From assembly GCF_000316665.1 (NCBI RefSeq), contig NC_019678.1:6510001-6574000 (forward strand): a stretch of DNA of 64,000 nt. Direction: 5' to 3'. Below, piece after piece: positions 19,601-28,600 of the stretch. The first letter of the stretch is position 1. Each line of letters starts with the position of its first letter. A program made the position numbers and the translations under genes. This stretch comes from Rivularia sp. PCC 7116 (lineage in GTDB: Bacteria > Cyanobacteriota > Cyanobacteriia > Cyanobacteriales > Nostocaceae). A model generated the notes under the pieces. That model did not search any database, was not told the origin of the DNA, and saw only the letters and a program-made list of their open reading frames with translations.

Positions 19601-20852
19601 AAGAATTGTCACTCAAATTGATTCCAATTATTTCTTCTGTGTTAATACTCCCTTCGAGCCAAGTTTAGATAATGTTGGATTTAGCATAAGTAATTTAATT
19701 TTAAACACAGATATTACCGCTTTCGCAGTGCATGAATCAACTATCTTTGCTGCAACTGCTAGAGGTGGTGTTTTTGGGTTCTTAAAAGAACCAGATAAAC
19801 CAGAAGAACCAGAAAAATGGACTGCCGTCAATGTTGGCATCACAAATCTTAATGTCACATCATTAATAGCGGGTGAAGATGGTTATATCTATGCAGGAAC
19901 TTATGGAGGTATTTTTCGTACTCGCGATCCCGGTGAAGGGTGGTTGGCTATCAGTTTTGGTTTAGAAAACTTGGAAATTACAGCTTTAACAATAGATGTC
20001 ACCAGACAGTTATTCGCCGGTACATCAGGGGGAGGAGTATTTCGTTTTGATGAATACAGTAATATTTGGACTGCGGTAAATGATGGTTTAAGCAATTCTT
20101 ATATTACAGTTATGGCGGCAAGCGGTCAAAGGTGTGATGGTACTGTAAGCAGCGAGGGTAATAAATTAAATGGAGAAAACACCAATTTTACAGCGGATTT
20201 TCTTGGTAGAAGTATAACCGCAACCGGACAAACTCGCACCGTAACAAAAGTTGTATCTACCACAGAAATTATCGTTGACGAATCATTTTGTCCCGAATTA
20301 CCAGCAGAAACAATTTATTCCTACGAGAAATTTTTAGTAGTAGGAACAGTTGGTGGGAGTATTTTTTATTCTGTTAATAGTGGAGAAACTTGGCAACAGG
20401 TTAACGCTGGTTTGAGCGATACGGATGTCAGCGATTTGGTTATTATTCCCTCAGTTGAGGAAGCAGGGAGCAGGGAGCAGGGAGCAGGGGGAGAAGAAAG
20501 AAATAATAGCGATCGCGCTATTTTTGTGGGGACAACTGCGGGTAATATCCTCTGCTTATCCGACGATATGCAAACATGGAAATCGCTTAATAGCGGCTTG
20601 GTAAATGTCGAAGATAAGCTGCGGGTTTTATCAAAAATACAGCCTAGATTTACTTCTAAACAATATGGCAACCCTGCCTACGCTCAACTAAGTCAAAATT
20701 GCGCTGTAGAAATTCGTACCGGTGCAGAAGACGGTTCCGAAATGGGAGTATTTAGTTATTTAAAGCAACCGCAACGTCAAGCAAATTTAGAAGCTAGTCT
20801 AAAAGAGTACTTGCGATTCGGTTTGAAAGTAGGCATTTTTTACGAGACATAA
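16689..20852 (+). CDS. Phage tail protein I-type baseplate protein with inserted propeller block
   Basis: This 1387-residue protein starts with the P2 gpI-like tail-protein domain (LYNLLPAIYRIRDEAQGQPL, then ETCDEWVVPYIGDLL). It ends with the family's conserved C-terminus (NPAYAQLSQNCAVEIRTGAE, then LKEYLRFGLKVGIFY). Between about residues 847 and 1310, exactly at the junction between 'YLCQPDKAL' and 'IQPRFTSKQYG', lies a block of BNR/Asp-box repeats (AGTIGGDVFRSQDNGNSWES and relatives). It carries two 'GTISSxGxxVKGNxTxF' modules like those of the preceding gene. A stretch at about 20459-20500 translates a tandem repeat (SREQGAGGEE). The matrix is probably a baseplate component; the block looks like a modular graft. 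Only 11 bases separate it from the fibre gene. Confidence 0.85.
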   Translation: MNQHSSVERLYNLLPAIYRIRDEAQGQPLRALLAIAAREMQVLEDDIDNLYENWFIETCDEWVVPYIGDLLDAQELYAQNSINYGQQQRRAYVANTIAYRRRKGTAPVLEQLTRDVTDWRARAVEFFQRLATTQNLNHLRPNNTTVNLNQSGQPEFLGTPFEQQVSYSINIGDALEGRGFHNIPNIGLYIWRLQSYPMEKATARMVEGGEVDGRYYFSCLGLEDFPLFNQPQTETDILHLAEEINVPAKLRIPPLKKEIENLLNKKESSNNIGYFDATPVLEVFVDGEESSIPPKEILIAPLKVEDNNDWMSVKWNDFDSNIRVAIDPESGRLAFPPSQLPSEVEVSYFYGFSGDIGGGSYQRNLSQESCVWEREIYQESLGRVIQNWNASVEVWKCLQQGNGVALGEIFVGDSVSLQDYGLNNRREAEGRDDEKLQVIVSDDGVITVKAGMVRDENDNPICLENDCQLDVSAFAGESLILFITHQPGLGLPDLRVVNHGAGDGWLCLGVALKEVFEKTESVISIPDNKTYFGDLTIVIPADKTLKFMAADGFRPHLLGNLYVQGITPFGNNTKNINNPGEFILEGLLIEGKLTVLPGSLRSLHINHCTLVPKEGGLRVATWEVVEDDDNNEISDDSWTLIAIAIYFINAIRSLIGKGTPGKSFNILLKIAIKQAQLVFSQFRELIQWRCVDEYPVADGCLQPGMKDSLNYQLDNSRLTISIYRSICGALHLAETVPTLLIEESIIDNNLGADTTADIEKLVAIDASGTAVEQLQSSTVFGTTKVRSLEASDSIFTGRVTTLRKQIGCMRFCYLPDGSQTPRRYLCQPDKALAEEFDISKLPSAITCLTINKIDSSHHQLISGTSGKGLFSYQINQDNQNQWQPINKGLDNFNITTLFYQEQEIYAGTIGGDVFRSQDNGNSWESINHKEEIEPKKATGTISSAGRIVKGNKTNFIQELKIGDIITANGQKRIVTQIDSNYFFCVNTPFEPSLDNVGFSISNLILNTDITAFAVHESTIFAATARGGVFGFLKEPDKPEEPEKWTAVNVGITNLNVTSLIAGEDGYIYAGTYGGIFRTRDPGEGWLAISFGLENLEITALTIDVTRQLFAGTSGGGVFRFDEYSNIWTAVNDGLSNSYITVMAASGQRCDGTVSSEGNKLNGENTNFTADFLGRSITATGQTRTVTKVVSTTEIIVDESFCPELPAETIYSYEKFLVVGTVGGSIFYSVNSGETWQQVNAGLSDTDVSDLVIIPSVEEAGSREQGAGGEERNNSDRAIFVGTTAGNILCLSDDMQTWKSLNSGLVNVEDKLRVLSKIQPRFTSKQYGNPAYAQLSQNCAVEIRTGAEDGSEMGVFSYLKQPQRQANLEASLKEYLRFGLKVGIFYET
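20459..20500. repeat. GGGAGCA short tandem repeat inside a coding region
   Basis: The heptamer GGGAGCA occurs in tandem inside the propeller block of the tail-I gene, in frame. The same repeat occurs in intergenic DNA at about 35930-35970. It codes for an AGSREQGAGGEE-like loop that interrupts no recognised repeat core. Confidence 0.75.
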
Positions 20853-20863
20853 AGGAGTAAGTT
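20853..20863 (+). promoter_or_regulatory. Strong ribosome-binding site for the fibre gene
   Basis: AAGGAG lies 6-7 bases before the ATG at 20864, just after the preceding stop. This is the clearest Shine-Dalgarno sequence in the cluster and supports co-transcription of fibre and tail-I genes. Confidence 0.7.
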
Positions 20864-23800
20864 ATGAAAGGAGATTTCACCAGGTTTACATTTAAACCAG
20901 AGAAACATTACACCAGCGTGTTAATGCAGCAGGGGCGGGTGCAGTTAGATGCCGATTGGAACGAACAAGCAAATATCCACGCTTATTTTAACCAGTCTAT
21001 AGCCCAAGATATGATTGGTAATTCCGGTGTTGCAAAAACTAGTGGTGGGTTTGAAATACAAATAATTGATAACAGCACGGATTTATTAATTACTCCCGGA
21101 CATATTTATGTTGATGGTATTCTTTGTGAATTAGAAGGGAATTTATTTGATGTTACAGAAAGAGTTAATATTCAAAGTAACCAAAAACAAATTGAATTAA
21201 AAAGTATATATATAGATAATCGTATTTTAGAAAAAGGAGAGTGGCTGGAAGTTGAATTAATAGATAAAAATAATAATAATCAACTTAGTAAAAAACAGTT
21301 GCAAATTCAAGAAGTTGATAAAAAAAATCAACTACTAACTTTTAGAAATACAGAAAATATTGATGGTGATATAAAACAACTGCGTCGGTTAACTACTTAT
21401 AATAATCAACCAGATTACCCCCAAGAAATACAAATCGATAGTAAAGACAATAGCAAAACTTTCGTAGAAGGAAAAAATTATCTTGCTTACCTAGATGTTT
21501 GGCAAAGAAACATTAGTGCAATAGAAGATAAAGACATTCGGGAAATAGCGCTACAGGGTTCAGATACAGCCACTCGTACAAAAACAGTTTGGCAGGTAAA
21601 ATTATTAGAGTTGGAAAATAATCATATCTCCAAACATAATTTGCATACTTCAACTAAATGGGAAGCATTAAAAAAACGTAATGTCTACCTCAACGTTGAT
21701 GATACAAATGCCTCCGGTGGTGAAGGAGGCTGGAAAAATCAACTGTACCGCGTAGAGATTCATAAAGGTAATCAAGAACAAGATAATTCAGCAGAAGTAA
21801 CCTTTAAATGGTCTCGAAATAATGGTGCTATAGTATTCCCAATTAAAGAAATTAAATCAGATTATATAGAAGTAAGCAATTTTAGTCGCGATATTTCCGA
21901 TTCCTTTAAATCCGAGCAATGGGTAGAAATTACCAATGATGTTCGAGAATTGCAAGGTGAACCGGGAACCCTGGTACAGTTAAGAAATATATCGCAAAAC
22001 AAATTATTTTATAACCCAGCCACAATAGTTAATGACTCTAGTGATTCGTCAACTTTTCCCCAAGGGCACAATCTAAAAATTCGCAGTTGGGATAGTAATC
22101 ATAGCAATAATCAAGACGCAATTCCTCTAAAATCTTCCGATCGGAAGGTTGTTTTAGAAAACGGCATTCAGCTAGAGTTTGAAGGCGATTCCTTTAAAAC
22201 TGGCGACTACTGGTTAATTCCAACCCGCGCAGTTAAAGTTAATAAGCATCATATTCAGTGGACTTTTGATAGTTCAGATAAACCCATACCGCAACCACCG
22301 GAAGGAATCGAACATCACTATTCTGCTTTAGCTTTATTATCTTATCAAAACAACCAATTAAATCTCGTAGAAGACTTACGAGAAACCTTTCCATCCCTAT
22401 CTAATTGCTTGGATAAAACAGGCGATATCATGACAGGTGCTTTGGAAATTCAAGATAATCTTTATATTACTGGTAAATCTAATCAAGATAATCAATATAT
22501 TCCCGGTAAAGTTGGTATCGGAACAAAAGAACCCCAACAAAGACTAGTTATTCTTGATAAAGATGATATTAAAGGTAGAGTCGCAATTGGTTTTAACGAT
22601 ACAGAACAAACTGCCGCTTTAGCAATTAAAGAGAACGTTGGTATTGGTTATTTTAATATACCAAAAACTACTGCTTTAGCAATTAACGGTAAAGTTGGTA
22701 TCGGTACAAAAGAACCCCAACAAGCATTAGTCATTCTTGATAAAGATGATATTAAAGGAAAAGTTGCTATCGGTTATAACAAAACAGGACAAAAAGCCGC
22801 TCTAGCAATTAAAGATAAAGTTGGTATCAATACAATTTTACCTAAGAGCGATTTAAGTGTATTGGGTAACGTTGCCATCGGCTCTACTAACTACACCGAA
22901 ATTGCTAACGCACCAGATAACGGCTTAATTGTTGAAGGAAATGTCGGTATTGGTAGCCCAAATCCCACCTCTGCAAAATTAGAAGTAAACGGTGATGTCA
23001 AGATTACCGGGGATAGTATTAAAAATACCAATAACTTTAAAATTATTGATACTCAAAATCAAGATTGGTTAAATATAAATCCCGATGCAGAATATCCCGG
23101 TATTGCCTTATATAATCCCGTGGCGATTTCCAAAGGTGGCTTAGTGATTGGGGAATTAACTAAAATATCTGATGGTGAACTTAAAGTTAGTAAAAATACA
23201 TTATTAGCAACAACATCTGGTAAAGTTACTATTGGCAATCTCCAACAAGTAAGCGAAAATACGCTGTTAGAAGTTGCCGGTAATACTATCATTGGCTCCT
23301 CATACATAGGCGATCGCGCAGCACCAGAAAATGGACTTTTAGTTGAAGGCAAAGTCAATATTGGCGATACGCCAAAAAATAATCAACCAGCCGAAAATGC
23401 TCAACTTTATACTCAAGGTGACGCTTATATAAGCAACAAACTTTATACAACTGATTTATCTGTCACGGGGAATATAGAACTTGGAGAATCAACCCAATTA
23501 TCCATTGCTGAATTAGAAGTTAGTAAAAGTGCTTTCTTAGCAACTGCATCAGGTAAAGTTGGTATCGGAACTCAACAAATACATAATAATACCTTCCTCG
23601 GAATAGCAGGAAATACTACCATTGGTTCATCTTATATAAATAGTAAAGCTGCACCAGAAAATGGTCTTTTGGTTGAAGGGAAAGTTAATATTGGCGATAC
23701 ACCAAAAGATAATCAACCAGCGGAAGATGCTCAATTCTATAATGAAGGTGATGCTTATATAAACGGCACGCTTTATACAAAAGATTTAAGCGTTATAGAC

Positions 23801-24829
23801 AATATCGAATTTGTAGAATCAACCCAATTATCTATCGCTGAATTAAAAGTTAGAAAAAATTCCTTTTTAGCAACTACTAGAAATAGTCAAGTTAGTATTG
23901 GTAGCCAGCGGAAGCCAAATACAAAAACTCTTATGGGAATTGCAGGAAGTACCACCATTGGTGAATCTTATATAAATAGTAAAGCTGCACCAGAAAATGG
24001 GCTTTTAGTTGAAGGAAAAGTTAGTATTGGCGGTACGATACCCCGAAATAATCAACAAGCCGAAGACGCTCAAATCTATACTGAAGGCGATGCTTATATA
24101 AACGGCACGCTTTATACAAAAGATTTAAGCATTACAGATAATGTAGAATTTGCAGAATCAACCCAATTATCCATTGCTGAATTAAACATTAGTAAAAATG
24201 CTTTCTTAGCAACTACTAAAAACAATCAAGTTAGTATCGGTACCCAGCAAAAGCCGAATGCAAAGACTCTTATGGGAATTGCGGGAAGTACTACCATTGG
24301 TGAATCTTATATCGATAGTAAAGCTGCACCAGAAAACGGTCTTTTAGTTGAAGGAAAGGTCAGTATTGGTGGTACTATACCTCGAAACAACGAAGCTAGA
24401 ACATCACAACTTTACGTTAAGGGCAACGCTTATATTAATGATACTTTGTTAACAGATACCATTGTCTATAACCAAATGATGCAGCGCTCTTCACAGCAGT
24501 ATAAAGATAATATTACCGAGCTTTCCATTCCAGAAAGTTTGCAAATATTAGAAGATTTAAAGCCTGTTAAATACAGTTATATAACAGATGAAACTAAAAG
24601 AATTCACGCTGGATTTATTGCCGAAAAATCTCCGGAAATTTTTACTTCTCCTGACAAAACAATGCTTAATTCCACGGGGATTATCGCAATATTAACCAAT
24701 GTATTAAAAGAACATATTCATACAAATTCTGCTTTGAATCGCGTCATTGCCAATCAGCAGCAAGAAATTGCTAACTTACGAAAAAGAGTAAATAAATTAG
24801 AAGAAAAAAATAATAAATTATTTTGGTAA
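20864..24829 (+). CDS. Tail-fibre protein: DUF6519 N-terminus, repeated shaft, S74 chaperone C-terminus
   Basis: This 1321-residue protein begins with a DUF6519 domain (MKGDFTRFTFKPEKHY, then VQLDADWNEQANI), a module found in phage-tail-like loci. Residues about 510-650 hold 'KVGIGTKEPQQ...LDKDDIKG' repeats. Residues about 770-1200 hold four units of about 105-110 residues (each with SIAEL..SK..FLAT, then AAPENGLLVEGKVSIG), at bases about 23170, 23500, 23830 and 24170. The C-terminus is an intramolecular chaperone of peptidase family S74 with the dyad Ser1209/Lys1214 in 'SSQQYKDNI' and a later Ser/Gly-rich 'RIHAGFIAE'. Such domains trimerise the fibre and then cut themselves off. A coiled coil ends the protein. 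It is likely the receptor-binding fibre or an attachment fibre. Confidence 0.87.
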   Translation: MKGDFTRFTFKPEKHYTSVLMQQGRVQLDADWNEQANIHAYFNQSIAQDMIGNSGVAKTSGGFEIQIIDNSTDLLITPGHIYVDGILCELEGNLFDVTERVNIQSNQKQIELKSIYIDNRILEKGEWLEVELIDKNNNNQLSKKQLQIQEVDKKNQLLTFRNTENIDGDIKQLRRLTTYNNQPDYPQEIQIDSKDNSKTFVEGKNYLAYLDVWQRNISAIEDKDIREIALQGSDTATRTKTVWQVKLLELENNHISKHNLHTSTKWEALKKRNVYLNVDDTNASGGEGGWKNQLYRVEIHKGNQEQDNSAEVTFKWSRNNGAIVFPIKEIKSDYIEVSNFSRDISDSFKSEQWVEITNDVRELQGEPGTLVQLRNISQNKLFYNPATIVNDSSDSSTFPQGHNLKIRSWDSNHSNNQDAIPLKSSDRKVVLENGIQLEFEGDSFKTGDYWLIPTRAVKVNKHHIQWTFDSSDKPIPQPPEGIEHHYSALALLSYQNNQLNLVEDLRETFPSLSNCLDKTGDIMTGALEIQDNLYITGKSNQDNQYIPGKVGIGTKEPQQRLVILDKDDIKGRVAIGFNDTEQTAALAIKENVGIGYFNIPKTTALAINGKVGIGTKEPQQALVILDKDDIKGKVAIGYNKTGQKAALAIKDKVGINTILPKSDLSVLGNVAIGSTNYTEIANAPDNGLIVEGNVGIGSPNPTSAKLEVNGDVKITGDSIKNTNNFKIIDTQNQDWLNINPDAEYPGIALYNPVAISKGGLVIGELTKISDGELKVSKNTLLATTSGKVTIGNLQQVSENTLLEVAGNTIIGSSYIGDRAAPENGLLVEGKVNIGDTPKNNQPAENAQLYTQGDAYISNKLYTTDLSVTGNIELGESTQLSIAELEVSKSAFLATASGKVGIGTQQIHNNTFLGIAGNTTIGSSYINSKAAPENGLLVEGKVNIGDTPKDNQPAEDAQFYNEGDAYINGTLYTKDLSVIDNIEFVESTQLSIAELKVRKNSFLATTRNSQVSIGSQRKPNTKTLMGIAGSTTIGESYINSKAAPENGLLVEGKVSIGGTIPRNNQQAEDAQIYTEGDAYINGTLYTKDLSITDNVEFAESTQLSIAELNISKNAFLATTKNNQVSIGTQQKPNAKTLMGIAGSTTIGESYIDSKAAPENGLLVEGKVSIGGTIPRNNEARTSQLYVKGNAYINDTLLTDTIVYNQMMQRSSQQYKDNITELSIPESLQILEDLKPVKYSYITDETKRIHAGFIAEKSPEIFTSPDKTMLNSTGIIAILTNVLKEHIHTNSALNRVIANQQQEIANLRKRVNKLEEKNNKLFW

Positions 24830-24871
24830 GTTAGACTCGTCCAAAATATAATCTAGACACTATTTGCAGGT

Positions 24872-25309
24872 TCATTTATTTTTTTCAATTGGTGTAGAAG
24901 AATGCTCTAACATCTCCTTCGCCATTTTTCGATGAATTATATTGACTAATTTCACACCTATTCTTTGACGACAGCGAACTAATATTGAGGCCTCAAAGGT
25001 GTTTCATTACTATAAGATAATATCCCTATCAAATATTTTAGATAAGGGTTGTTCTTGATTTACCAAATCAGTCTCTCTATCACTTATTCCTAATTTCTCT
25101 TTAATAATTAACGCCCTTAGTGCCATAGGAAAAGATTTAGCAGGTGCCCTTATATCCTCGGAAAAAGTTGAAGCATATTCTTCTTAAAATTCTGACCAAG
25201 GTATTAATTAAGCCATCATTACCCAACGATTATCTTCCGACAACTTTCCCTCAAAAGCGAGTTCAAAGTTTTCTAATGATATTTGGGCTTGCTCCTCAAA
25301 ACGGTATAC
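24872..25309 (-). pseudogene. Decayed IS5/IS1182-like transposase (N-terminal DUF772 part)
   Basis: Read on the minus strand with frameshifts and stops, this stretch gives 'ENFELAFEGKLSEDNRWVMM', then 'PWSEF' (stop) 'EEYAS', then 'APAKSFPMALRALIIKEKLG' and 'ISDRET', and finally 'TFEASILVRCRQRIGVKLVN' near the end. This order matches the N-terminal part of the DUF772-containing IS5/IS1182-type transposases. There are at least three disruptions and no catalytic C-terminal half. A plus-strand open frame over 25144-25389 is its antisense shadow. Confidence 0.75.
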
Positions 25310-25399
25310 AAATACTAAAGTACGCGCAGCGTACTACTCGCGGTAATGCAAAGGTTTCGAGTTATTTTAAAGTTTTTTCTTGCACCTGAATATATTCCT

Positions 25400-25551
25400 C
25401 TGGTCTGAAAATGTATGCTGCACAACATTTTCGTGTTAATTCAGCAAGCCCTACATAGCTTGTCGGCTATGAAGATATAAATGACTATGAAACTCTACCT
25501 CACGATCCAATATTTACACTTGCAGTTGGAAAAGTAATTAACGCTCCCTAG
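25400..25551 (+). pseudogene. IS1380-like transposase remnant
   Basis: Bases 25465-25551 translate to 28 residues, 'GYEDINDYETLPHDPIFTLA' then VGKVINAP, before a stop. The GYEDxNDxxxLRHDP pattern is typical of the IS1380 family. Just upstream an in-frame TAG (about 25456) interrupts it, and nothing of the rest of the enzyme is left. It is adjacent to, but unrelated to, the minus-strand transposase remnant. Confidence 0.6.
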
Positions 25552-25684
25552 TAAGGGATTGTCTGCAATTTGAGAGCTTGATTTTTGTTTAATTCCCATT
25601 ATGGGTATGTAAATATTTATATGTTTTCTGGGAATACTAATTTTATCAAGGCAAAAACAAACGTCTACCATGAGGTAAGCATAA

Positions 25685-28600
25685 ATGACTAATGCAAGTT
25701 CCGTTCTTGTGATTCCCGGATATCAAATTAGCTCTCAACTGTATGCAGGCTCTAGAACTAGAGTATATCGAGCAATCCGAGGGCTAGAATCACTTGCAGT
25801 AGTTGTGAAATTGCTGACATCTGAATATCCCGGCTTCAACGAATTACTGCAATTTCGTAACCAGTACACCATTAGCAAAAATCTCAACATTCCCGGTATT
25901 ATTCGTCCTTTATCATTAGAAACTTATGGTAATGGTTATCTTTTAGTGATGGAAGATAGGGGAGAAATTTCTTTACGAGAATACACTAAAACAACAACTC
26001 TTTCACTTGTCGAATTTTTGGAGATAGCTATTCAATTAACTAACATTCTCCACGCTTTACGCCAAAACTGTGTTATCCATAAAGACATCAAACCCGCAAA
26101 CATACTGATTCATCCAGAAACAAAAGAAGTTAACCTGATAGACTTTAGTATTGCTTCTGTGTTGCCCAAAGAAACTCAAGAAATTAAAAATCCTAATGTT
26201 TTAGAAGGAACTCTCGCTTATATTTCCCCCGAGCAGACAGGTAGAATGAATCGAGGGATAGACTACCGCAGCGATTTTTATTCTCTAGGTGTGACATTTT
26301 ATGAATTATTAATAGGAGAATTACCATTTACATCTGAGGATCCTATGGAATTGGTGCATTGTCACATTGCTAAAAAACCTACGGCATTGGGAAACAGGTT
26401 TGGGGGAACAGGTAGCAGGGAAAATATCCCAGAAGTACTTTCAGATATTGTCATTAAATTAATGGCAAAAAACGCCGAAGAAAGATACCAGAGTGCTTTG
26501 GGATTAAAATATGATTTAGATAATTGTTTATATCAACTAAAAGAAACTGGCAAAATTATAGATTTTGAAATAGCCCAGAAAGACATATGCGATCGCTTTC
26601 TCATCCCCGAAAAACTTTATGGACGAGAAACAGAAGTTGTAACCTTGCTAGAAGCTTTTGAGCGTGTCACTAACGGCAATTCAGAAATGATGCTAGTAGC
26701 AGGATTTTCTGGAATTGGCAAAACTGCGGTAATCAATGAAGTCCACAAACCAATCGTGCGGCAGCGTGGCTACTTCATTAAAGGCAAATTTGACCAATTT
26801 AATCGCAATATTCCCTTATCTGCGTTTGTTCAAGCCTTTCGTGACTTGATGGCACAGCTGCTGAGTGAAAGTGATGTTCAACTAGCAGCATGGAAAACCA
26901 AAATCCTCGCCGCAGTAGGAGAAAACGGACAAGTAATTGTGGAGGTGATTCCTGAACTAGAGCGGATTATCGGTAAACAACCCCCTATCCCTGAACTATC
27001 AGGCAGTGCTGCTCAAAATCGCTTCAACTTACTATTTCAAAAATTCATCCAACTGTTTACTACCAAAGAGCATCCCTTGGTGATGTTCCTGGATGACTTG
27101 CAGTGGGCAGATTCAGCTTCCCTAAACTTGTTGCAGTTATTGATGAGTGAAGCTGGTGGTGGATATTTACTGATTCTGGGAGCCTATCGAGACAATGAGG
27201 TATTTGCGGCGCATCCTTTGATGTTGACTCTGGAACAGATTCAGAAAGCAGAAGCGCCAGTGAATACGATTTTCCTAGAACCTTTAAGGGAAATCACGGT
27301 GAATCAGTTGGTAGCAGATACCTTGACTTGTAACGAGGAACTGGCTCAACCCCTGACAAAGTTGGTGTATCAAAAAACTAAAGGAAATCCCTTTTTTACA
27401 ACTCAGTTTCTCAAAGCATTGTATGAAGATGGTTGGATTGAGTTCCAGTCAGAACTGGGTTCTTGGCAATGCGATATAGCGGCAGTGCAGCAGTTAGCAT
27501 TGACGGATGATGTGGTGGACTTCATGGCATTGCAGTTGCAGAAACTTTCAGTGGAGACGCAAGCAGTTTTGAAATTGGCGGCTTGTATTGGTAACCAATT
27601 TGATTTGATTACTCTGGCAATTATTTCCGAACAATCTCCTGTTGAAACAGCAACTAACCTCTGGAAAGCATTACAGGAAGGGCTAATTCTGCCACAAAGT
27701 CAAGTGTATAAATTTTATCTGAGCCGTGATGAGTCAGATAGGAATACTAAAAACATCGAAAACGTAGGCTATCGGTTTTTGCACGATCGCGTCCAACAAG
27801 CTGCTTATTCTCTAATTCCCGATAACCAAAAACAAGCAACTCATCTAAAAATCGGTGAACTCTTACTCCAAAAAATACCAGCAACGAAGCGAGAAGAAAA
27901 AATCTTTGATATTGTTAATCAATTAAATTATGGTGTTGAACTAATTACGGAATCGGCAGAACGAGAAAAACTTGCGACTTTAAATTTATCTGCTGGCTCG
28001 AAAGCGAGATTCTCTAATGCTTATAATGCTGCAACCGAATATGCTACTGATGGGATTAAATTGTTAAAAGCAGATTGTTGGCATAGTCAGTATCAGTTGG
28101 CATTAGAATTGCACAACCTAGCAGCAGAAGCAGCTTATTTGGCTGGCAATTTTGAATTGATGGCGGAATTTATCCAAAAAGTTTTAGATAGCGTTGAAAA
28201 TCCCTTTGATAAAATCAAAGTTTATGAAATACAAATTCAAGCCTATGGCGCACAAAATCAACCATTAGCAGCAGTTAAACTTGGACAAGAAATTTTGAAA
28301 TTATTGGGAATCGAACTCCCGGAAAATATTAGTAATTCTGACATACAGGCTCAACTAAATCAAACTCAATCTCTTTTTGCCGAACAATCTATTGAAGATT
28401 TAATTAATCTGCCTGTGATGACGGATAAAACAGCTTTGGCAGCAATGAAAATTTTATCAAACATTACGACTTTTGTGTTTCAAGCAGTTCCAGAGCTATA
28501 CGTTTTCGTGCCATCGACGCAAGTGAGTCTTTCTGTTAAATATGGTAATTCTGAGCAGTCAGCTTTTGGTTATATAGGCTATGGAATTATTCTCAGTGGG

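Noticed and set aside
25144-25389. Plus-strand 81-residue frame
   Set aside because: It is the antisense shadow of the decayed minus-strand transposase.
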